Part shown: positions 6,008-11,090 of the stretch, piece by piece
Numbering within the stretch: the stretch's first letter is position 1
How the letters are laid out: each line of letters opens with the position of its first letter
Assembly: GCA_030598525.1 (NCBI GenBank)
Contig: JAUVPT010000036.1
Location: forward strand, 1 to 11,090
Origin: Gemmatimonadota bacterium
GTDB taxonomy: Bacteria; Gemmatimonadota; Gemmatimonadetes; Palauibacterales; Palauibacteraceae
Length of the DNA: 11,090 nt
Direction: 5' to 3'
The notes under the pieces: generated by a model
Database searches by the model: none
What the model was told of the DNA's origin: nothing
What the model saw: the letters and a program-made list of their open reading frames with translations, nothing else
Program-made: the position numbers and the translations under genes

Positions 6008-7634
6008 CGCGGCCCCTACCGCTGACGGACCTCCCGGTGTCCCCATCGAGGAGCATCGGCTGAATCCGTTTCGCCGGCGGCCCTCGACGGCCGTCGGAGC
6101 CGGGATCTTTCTCAGCCGAATCACGGGCCTCGCGCGCGATGTAGCCGTTGCGGCATTTCTGGGAACCAACCTGCTCGCCGACGCCTACTGGGCGGCCATC
6201 AAGATTCCCAACATCATCCGGAATCTCCTCGGAGAGGGAACGCTTTCAGCGGCGTTCGTGCCCGTCTACTCGGAAACCCTCGAGAAGCACGGCGCATCTT
6301 CCGACGAGCCCACCCGCCTCGCGTCCTCTGTACTCGGCATCGTTCTGAGCGCGGCGGTAGTCCTGAGCGCCCTCGGCGTGATCCTGGCCCCCTGGATCAC
6401 GAACCTCGTCATGTTTGGGGCGGAAGAAGAGCCTCGGAGAATCACGACGGAGCTGGTGAGGATTCTCTTCCCGATGTCCGGGGCCCTCATCGTGGGGGCG
6501 TGGTTCCTCGGAGTTCTCAACAGCCACGGGAAGTTCTTCCTCCCGTTCGTCGCTCCGACCGTGTGGAACCTGTCTCAGATCGCCGGATTGTTCCTGGCGC
6601 AGGCTGCCGGAAGTCAAGAGTTCGCGCACGCGCTAGCCTGGTCCGCCCTGGCGGGGAGCCTGCTCCAGGTGGCGGTCCAGGTACCGGCGGCCCGCAAGCT
6701 GACGGGCCCCTTCCGTCCGACGATTTCGTGGAATTGGGAGCCCGTTCGGCGCGTGGCCCGCAACACGCTTCCGGTCATCTCGAGTCAGGGGATCTTCCAG
6801 ATTTCGACCCTGGTCGACATTTCCCTGGCCACGCTCGTCGGGACGAGCGCGATGTCAGCACTCGGCTATTCTCAGCGACTGATCTACCTCCCGATCAGCC
6901 TCTTCGGTATTTCCGTTGCCGCGGCCTCTCTACCGGACATGTCGAGAGACGCCACCGCAGCCCGCCTGAGACCTCGCCTGGTAAACGGCTTCTTTCAGAT
7001 CCTCTACTTCGTGCTTCCCGCAGCGGTCTGCTTCCTTCTATTCGGAGACCTCATAGTCCGGGTGATCTATCAGCGGGGCGCGTTTTCTGAGTCGAGCACG
7101 GCTCTCGTGGCAGCGGTCCTGGGTACATACGCCCTGGGCCTGGTAGCGTCCAGTTCGCTGAAGTTGTTCGCCAGCGGGTTCCACGCTATGCAGGACACTC
7201 GCACTCCCATGTTGCTCGCCGCGGTTTCCGTGACCATCGGCATTGGTCTCGCGGTTCTACTCACGCTGCTTGGCCGGGCCAGGCTCCCGGATCCCTACCG
7301 ACCGTACGCGGCAATGGGCATTGCGTTGGGGGGAGCCGCGGGAGCTTGGGTCAACCTCCTTCTGTTGTGGACGATGCTTGACCGGAAGATCGGCAACCTG
7401 TTCGATCGCAAAGCGGCAGAGGCCGCCATTCGACTGGCGGCCGGCGCGGGGGTGGCAGCCCTCACGGCTGGCGCCGCCCACAGGTGGTTGGGACCACTGT
7501 GGTCCGGTGCCGGCCCTGGCGCCGATCTAGCCCTGTTGTTGGCGGTCGGAGCCGCTGGTGCGGTGCCGTACCTCCTGATCGCGAGGCGTCCACCGGTCAT
7601 TCTCCCGGAGGAGGGCCCGCAGGGTGCCGAGTGA
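6000..7634 (+). CDS. murJ: Lipid II flippase MurJ (MviN family)
   Basis: MurJ flips undecaprenyl-linked lipid II across the cytoplasmic membrane for peptidoglycan assembly. From GTG 6000 the protein has 544 residues, with alternating hydrophobic segments consistent with the 14 helices of the MOP superfamily. The N-terminal block SRITGLARD (39-47), ADAYW (60-64) and NIIRNLLGEGTLSAAFVPVY (71-90) is diagnostic. R40, R46, D61, R74, E79 and R292 (in YSQRLIYLP) reproduce the residues essential in E. coli (R18, R24, D39, R52, E57, R270) with identical spacing throughout, so it should be active. The start is uncertain. A TTG at 5958 would add 14 residues and overlap the small protein by 50 bases. GTG 6000 overlaps by 8 and gives a short polar N-tail. 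Neither has a strong ribosome binding site. The end overlaps uvrC by 11 bases. Confidence 0.96.
   Translation: MSDAAPTADGPPGVPIEEHRLNPFRRRPSTAVGAGIFLSRITGLARDVAVAAFLGTNLLADAYWAAIKIPNIIRNLLGEGTLSAAFVPVYSETLEKHGASSDEPTRLASSVLGIVLSAAVVLSALGVILAPWITNLVMFGAEEEPRRITTELVRILFPMSGALIVGAWFLGVLNSHGKFFLPFVAPTVWNLSQIAGLFLAQAAGSQEFAHALAWSALAGSLLQVAVQVPAARKLTGPFRPTISWNWEPVRRVARNTLPVISSQGIFQISTLVDISLATLVGTSAMSALGYSQRLIYLPISLFGISVAAASLPDMSRDATAARLRPRLVNGFFQILYFVLPAAVCFLLFGDLIVRVIYQRGAFSESSTALVAAVLGTYALGLVASSSLKLFASGFHAMQDTRTPMLLAAVSVTIGIGLAVLLTLLGRARLPDPYRPYAAMGIALGGAAGAWVNLLLLWTMLDRKIGNLFDRKAAEAAIRLAAGAGVAALTAGAAHRWLGPLWSGAGPGADLALLLAVGAAGAVPYLLIARRPPVILPEEGPQGAE
7607..7615 (+). promoter_or_regulatory. Strong ribosome binding site of uvrC
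   Basis: GGAGGAGGG lies inside the 3' end of murJ, 8 bases before the GTG at 7624. It is the best Shine-Dalgarno sequence in the operon and fixes the uvrC start despite the 11-base overlap with murJ. Confidence 0.8.
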
Positions 7635-9468
7635 GCGCCTGCAAGAGCAGCTGAAGACCCTTCCCAACCGCCCGGGCGTCTACATGTTCCGGGGTGGTGA
7701 CAGCGAGATCCTTTACATAGGAAAGGCTACGTCGCTTCGCAGCCGCGTGCGGAGCTACTTTGGCGGAGCTGCAGACCGGTCGCTCAAGCTTCGCGAGTTG
7801 TCGCGCCGCACGGCATCCGTGGAAACTTTCGTCGTCGAGTCACCTGCCGAAGCCCTCCTTCTGGAATCGAACCTGATCAAGGAGCACGCGCCGAGGTTCA
7901 ATATCCAGCTGAGGGACGACAAGACGTTTCCATACGTCAAGGTGACCGTGCATGAGCCGTTTCCCAGGGTCCTGGTCACCCGGCGTCTCGTGCGGGACGG
8001 CTCGCGCTACTTCGGCCCGTTCACCGATGTCGGGGCCATGCGCCGGGCCCTGAGGATGATCCGGCAGATGTTCGCGGTACGCAGTTGCCACTATGATCTT
8101 CCGCGCGATGCGCCTGATCGACCTTGTCTGGATTTTTTCATCGACCGCTGCAGGGCCCCCTGTGTGGGGAAGCAGACGCAGCCTGAATACCGTGAGATGA
8201 TCGACCGGATTCTGGAAATCCTATCTGGACACACGGGCCGGCTCAAACGGGACGTACGCCGCCAGAGGGATGTGGCAGCCGGGAACCTGGATTTCGAGCG
8301 CGCGGCCGAACTCCGCGACATTCTCCGCGGCCTGGGGTCCATGGAGAAGCGTCAGACGTCGATCGACTTCCGGGGTGGCGATCGCGACGTCCTCGGCATC
8401 TCGAGGAGCGGGGACGAGGTCTGCTGCCTCTTTCTCCGCGTGCGAGAAGGGAAGCTGCTCGGCCGCTACGTGCACTTCCTTCAGGTCGGCGAGGCAACCG
8501 ACGACCTCTCGGCCCTGACCTCGGCCGCAATCAAGGGCAGCTACCTCGGGCAGGATGATCTGCCACCCGAGCTGGTGGTCCCGGCTGACTTCGAGGATCG
8601 CCCGTTGATCGAGTCCATTCTCTCGGAGCGTCGTGCGGGGTCCTTTCATATCAGGGTACCGCATCGGGGGACGAAGCGCCGACTTCTGGAGATGGCGGAG
8701 GGGAATGCCGCGCAAATCCTGACGGAACGGACCGAACCCGATGTGAACGTCGCCGGCAGGACCGTCGCCCCGCCCGGCGCCCGTGAACTCGCCGCGGCCC
8801 TGGGCCTGGAGTCCCCGCCCCGAGACATAGCCTGTTTCGATATTTCCACGCTCAGCGGCCGCGACTCCGTCGGGAGCGCCGTATGGCTGCGCGACGGGGC
8901 CCCCAGGAAGAAGGAGTACCGGCGTTTCCGGATCCGGGAAACCGCTGACGGCAAGACCGACGACTTCTCTATGATGCAGGAGGTTGTGGGTCGGTACTTC
9001 TCCCGTCGCGTGACGAAAGACGAGGTTCTTCCCGACCTGGTCGTGATCGACGGCGGCAAGGGACAACTCGGTGCGGCACTGCACGCGATGGAGAGCGCAG
9101 GGGTGTCGGATATCCCTGTGGTGGCCCTCGCCAAGCGCCACGAGGAAGTGTATGTGCCAGGCCTCCGTGAGCCGCTGTGCCTCGATCGCCGGAACCCGGG
9201 CCTTCGCTGGCTCCAGAGAGCCCGGGACGAGGCACACCGGTTTGCCATCGAGTACAATCGGAGACTGCGCAGGCGCCGTACCCTGCGCTCCGGACTCGCG
9301 GAGGTCACCGGGGTGGGCCCGACTCGTGAGAAGGACCTTCTCAGGGAGTTCGGGAGTCTCGAGGAGATCCGCAGGGCCAGTGTAGAAGAGCTGACCAGGG
9401 TGCGCGGGGTTGGACCTGCCACGGCTCGGCGCATTCTCGCGGAACTCTCGAAGACCTCGAGTGGATGA
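7624..9468 (+). CDS. uvrC: UvrABC system protein C, excision nuclease subunit
   Basis: UvrC makes both incisions around bulky lesions after UvrA/UvrB loading in nucleotide excision repair. The 614 residues carry the full domain order. A GIY-YIG nuclease (about 15-95) has GVYMF (18-22), LYIGKATSLRSRV (30-42) and E81. Four cysteines at 155, 168, 176 and 180 match in spacing the iron-sulfur ligands reported for E. coli UvrC. A UVR helical hairpin (about 206-240, with NLDFERAAELRDIL) binds UvrB. The RNase H-like 3' nuclease has FDIS (D406), DDF (446-448), VVIDGGKGQL (473-482, D476) and RDEAHRFAI (534-542, H538), so the D-D-D-H set is intact. A C-terminal (HhH)2 DNA-binding domain has VTGVGPTREKDLL (561-573) and VRGVGPATARRIL (593-605). 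It is the last gene of the coupled cluster. No convincing terminator follows. Confidence 0.98.
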   Translation: MPSERLQEQLKTLPNRPGVYMFRGGDSEILYIGKATSLRSRVRSYFGGAADRSLKLRELSRRTASVETFVVESPAEALLLESNLIKEHAPRFNIQLRDDKTFPYVKVTVHEPFPRVLVTRRLVRDGSRYFGPFTDVGAMRRALRMIRQMFAVRSCHYDLPRDAPDRPCLDFFIDRCRAPCVGKQTQPEYREMIDRILEILSGHTGRLKRDVRRQRDVAAGNLDFERAAELRDILRGLGSMEKRQTSIDFRGGDRDVLGISRSGDEVCCLFLRVREGKLLGRYVHFLQVGEATDDLSALTSAAIKGSYLGQDDLPPELVVPADFEDRPLIESILSERRAGSFHIRVPHRGTKRRLLEMAEGNAAQILTERTEPDVNVAGRTVAPPGARELAAALGLESPPRDIACFDISTLSGRDSVGSAVWLRDGAPRKKEYRRFRIRETADGKTDDFSMMQEVVGRYFSRRVTKDEVLPDLVVIDGGKGQLGAALHAMESAGVSDIPVVALAKRHEEVYVPGLREPLCLDRRNPGLRWLQRARDEAHRFAIEYNRRLRRRRTLRSGLAEVTGVGPTREKDLLREFGSLEEIRRASVEELTRVRGVGPATARRILAELSKTSSG

Positions 9469-9719
9469 GCGGAAACTATTCGTCCCGGGCAGTTAGGTGG
9501 CGGGAAGTCGTCGGTTCGACGTAGAGCAGCCAGGGCACCTCCGGGGGGAAACATGTTCGGCCGGTGCGCGTACTAGATAAGTCGGGGCTTGCACGTGAAG
9601 GCGCGTGGTGGCAGGATGGCTGCGAACTTCTTGCCGGGCCGCCCGGGCGGGGTGGCGCGGGGACTCGAATGCGGATCGCGAAGTAGAACTCGTGCAACAA
9701 TCGCTAACATGTTGCAAAT
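9469..9719. other. Intergenic leader between uvrC and the TPR gene
   Basis: About 250-270 bases without a convincing gene. The first 200 bases are GC-rich and contain small hairpins (for example CGTCG…CGACG at 9509-9521 and CCGGG…CCCGG at 9634-9646), neither followed by a T-run. The last 40 bases become AT-richer and hold an inverted repeat close to the TPR start. Possible promoter elements are poor: TAGATA at 9574-9579 and TAACAT at 9705-9710 look like -10 boxes, but neither has a good -35 at 16-18 bases. No tRNA or known riboswitch is recognisable. It probably carries the promoter and 5' leader of the TPR gene. Confidence 0.5.
9693..9716. promoter_or_regulatory. Inverted repeat upstream of the TPR gene (possible operator or mRNA hairpin)
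   Basis: TGCAACA at 9693-9699 and TGTTGCA at 9710-9716 are perfect 7-base inverted arms separated by 10 bases. The pair ends 21 bases before the preferred ATG at 9738. Arm length and spacing suit a dimeric regulator binding site or a short leader hairpin. A weak -10-like TAACAT (9705-9710) overlaps the right arm. The symmetry is seen in the sequence. The regulatory role is inference. Confidence 0.35.
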
Positions 9720-9728
9720 ATGAGCCTT

Positions 9729-9733
9729 GAGGT
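9729..9733 (+). promoter_or_regulatory. Ribosome binding site choosing the second ATG of the TPR gene
   Basis: GAGGT at 9729-9733 precedes the ATG at 9738 by 4 bases, whereas the upstream in-frame ATG at 9720 has no purine-rich sequence before it. Starting at 9738 also gives a textbook signal peptide (M-F-R-H-S-L-K then a hydrophobic core). Confidence 0.65.
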
Positions 9734-9737
9734 AACT

Positions 9738-11084
9738 ATGTTTAGACATTCGTTGAAGGTCGGCGTGGCAGCGGGACTCATCGCGGCTTTCGGTTTGCCG
9801 GCGAGCCTGTCCGCGCAGGAGTGCGCCAAGAGCGGGAACAAGCACACGCGTGGCGCCGACGTCGAGCTCAGCTACGCGGCTCGCCGAGACGACCCGCAGC
9901 CAAAGGAAGACCGGTACGCGCGGACGATCAGGACGCTTGAGCCCGCGCTCTCTGACGACGAGCCCCTGCCGCGGGCCTACCTCCTCGCGGGAACGGCGTA
10001 CCTCGGTCTTCGGGACTACGGCGGCGCAGATTCGATGCTCACGAAGCTGATCAGCGTTGAGCCCGGTTGTGCCGACCTGGCCAACGAGATGAGGTTCAAC
10101 GCCTGGGTGCCACTCTATAACAGGGGCATCAACTCACTTCGGGCCGGAGATCAGGACGCCGCCCTGGAGGCCTTTCTGCAGGCAAACGTGATCTACTCCG
10201 ACTCCCGATCCCTGACCAACGCCGCGAACATCTACCAGCAGCGGGGCGACAACGCTACGGCCATGCAGATGTATGAGCGGGCCCTGGCGGTCGGCGGTGA
10301 GCCGGACATGGTCCGTGCTGCCAGCATCAACATGGCCGAGTTGTTGAGGATGGACGGGCGTAACGATGAGGCCCTGGCGATCTACTCCGAATACGCATCC
10401 GACAATCCCGACGACGTGCTCGGACTGCTCAACTACGCGGTCGCGCTGATGGACTCGGGAGACCAGGAAGCCGCCGAGCAGCTGTTCACCGAGCTCCTGG
10501 TTCGAGACGATTTGAGTTTCAGGCAGTGGTCCCAAGTGGGAATCGGGCTATACCGGGCCCAGGACTTCACGCAGGCGGCCGTAGCCTTCGAGCGGGCTCA
10601 TGACATGAGTCCGCTCAACAAGGAAACGATGGAGAACCTGGCGAACACGTACTACCAGGCCGAGCGTTACGATGAGCTCGTCCCCGTGGCGGGAGAACTC
10701 GTCGACCGCTACCCGTTCGAGTCGGTCAACTACAACCTCCTGGCCAACGCCCACCGAGAGCTACAGGACGCCGATGCGGCACTGGCCGTGCTTGAGCGGA
10801 GAGATGCCCTGGAGTTCGAGTTCCTGCGTTCCCAGCTGACCTCCGTCTCCGAGAACGTGTACAGCGTTGAAGGCCAGGTGATGAACAAGAGCGCTACCGC
10901 CGGCCTGGAAGTCACCGTGCCGATCGATCTATTGGGTGAGGGTGGAGAGATCATTGCGAGTGAAGAGCTGCTGATCACACTTCCGGCGGCTGGAGAGGCG
11001 AGTTCGTTCCTCCTTCAGTTCCAGATCGAAGATGCCGTATCAGGCTTCCAGTACAATCAAGACGGTTCTTCCGCCGACTCCTGA
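9738..11084 (+). CDS. Exported TPR-repeat protein with a C-terminal beta-sandwich-like domain
   Basis: A 448-residue protein of no specific known family. Residues 1-26 form a Sec signal peptide: basic start (R3, H4, K7), hydrophobic core (9-20), and likely type I cleavage at SLSA|QE. C29 is not in a lipobox, so it is periplasmic or outer-membrane-associated rather than a lipoprotein. From about 77 to 355 there are roughly eight TPR-like helix pairs, for example 160-183 (NAANIYQQRGDNATAMQMYERAL), 198-217 (N-M-A-E-L-L…EALAIY), 231-251, 266-287 and 298-316. Two cysteines (C29, C112) could pair in the periplasm. Residues 369-440 (SVYSVEG-QVMNKS-type start, strand-rich, ending FLLQFQIEDAVSGFQY) resemble the FxLYD/DUF3426-like beta-sandwich found on envelope proteins. 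TPR arrays serve as protein docking surfaces. The partner is unknown. It has its own leader and is separate from the upstream operon. An ATG at 9720 would add six residues. Confidence 0.88.
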   Translation: MFRHSLKVGVAAGLIAAFGLPASLSAQECAKSGNKHTRGADVELSYAARRDDPQPKEDRYARTIRTLEPALSDDEPLPRAYLLAGTAYLGLRDYGGADSMLTKLISVEPGCADLANEMRFNAWVPLYNRGINSLRAGDQDAALEAFLQANVIYSDSRSLTNAANIYQQRGDNATAMQMYERALAVGGEPDMVRAASINMAELLRMDGRNDEALAIYSEYASDNPDDVLGLLNYAVALMDSGDQEAAEQLFTELLVRDDLSFRQWSQVGIGLYRAQDFTQAAVAFERAHDMSPLNKETMENLANTYYQAERYDELVPVAGELVDRYPFESVNYNLLANAHRELQDADAALAVLERRDALEFEFLRSQLTSVSENVYSVEGQVMNKSATAGLEVTVPIDLLGEGGEIIASEELLITLPAAGEASSFLLQFQIEDAVSGFQYNQDGSSADS

Positions 11085-11090
11085 GTCAGA

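Noticed and set aside
8221..9237. 338-codon open frame on the minus strand opposite uvrC
   Set aside because: uvrC is unambiguous across the same bases. Long antisense frames are expected in GC-rich genes, and the antisense peptide shows no recognisable motif and is rich in Arg/Gly/Pro.
9509..9521. Hairpin CGTCG-GTT-CGACG downstream of uvrC as terminator
   Set aside because: Only a 5-bp stem, and no T-run follows. It is not a convincing intrinsic terminator.
9553..9576. Seven-codon leader peptide with a G-rich upstream sequence
   Set aside because: Very short frames after G-runs are common by chance here, and the peptide has no attenuator-like codon repeats.
9658..9680. Possible tRNA T-arm on the minus strand (ATTCGAGTCC-like)
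   Set aside because: The flanking bases do not form a 5-bp T stem and no matching acceptor, D or anticodon arms are present.
9810..9826. Lipobox at the signal peptide end of the TPR protein
   Set aside because: The cysteine at residue 29 follows SAQE, lacks the small residues required at -1 and -3, and is better explained as a mature-chain cysteine after SLSA|QE cleavage.
9476..9845. Several overlapping minus-strand frames across the intergenic leader
   Set aside because: Three frames of 74-90 codons overlap one another and run into the TPR gene. None has a convincing start or protein-like composition.

Overview
The window is a GC-rich stretch of a bacterial chromosome in which every supportable gene is on the + strand. 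Coding density is very high up to about 9468. After that there is one gap of about 250 bases and then a single gene with its own leader. The combination of lipid A synthesis (LpxK, so a Gram-negative outer membrane), bacillithiol synthesis (BshC), high GC and a secreted TPR protein with an 'SLSAQE' type signal-peptide end points to Gemmatimonadota or a similar phylum such as Acidobacteriota. This is inferred from gene content. No rRNA or other marker in the window fixes the taxonomy.

Layout: the window opens with the last 37 codons of an unidentified upstream gene (ending at 115). It then runs lpxK (112-1197), nadB (1194-2774), rlmH (2791-3270), a class I SAM methyltransferase (3267-4034), bshC (4031-5662), a small membrane/coiled-coil protein (about 5732-6007), murJ (about 6000-7634) and uvrC (7624-9468). 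Most junctions are 4-base ATGA/GTGA overlaps or other short overlaps. Only two small gaps occur (16 bases before rlmH and 15-69 bases before the small protein). This looks like one long, translationally coupled transcription unit. A 250-base non-coding leader follows, then a gene for an exported TPR protein with a beta-sandwich-like C-terminal domain (9738-11084).

Functionally the operon mixes envelope construction (lipid A 4'-kinase, lipid II flippase), cofactor and thiol metabolism (quinolinate branch of NAD synthesis, bacillithiol), ribosome maturation (23S rRNA m3-pseudouridine 1915) and nucleotide excision repair. These are mostly housekeeping genes. I found no CRISPR array, insertion sequence, prophage, toxin-antitoxin or defence island.

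The most interesting leads are: (1) a methyltransferase fused by overlap to bshC, which could make N-methyl-bacillithiol; (2) an LpxK with altered signature motifs; (3) a small membrane/coiled-coil protein coupled to murJ; (4) a perfect 22-bp palindrome inside the methyltransferase gene; and (5) a dyad just upstream of the TPR gene.
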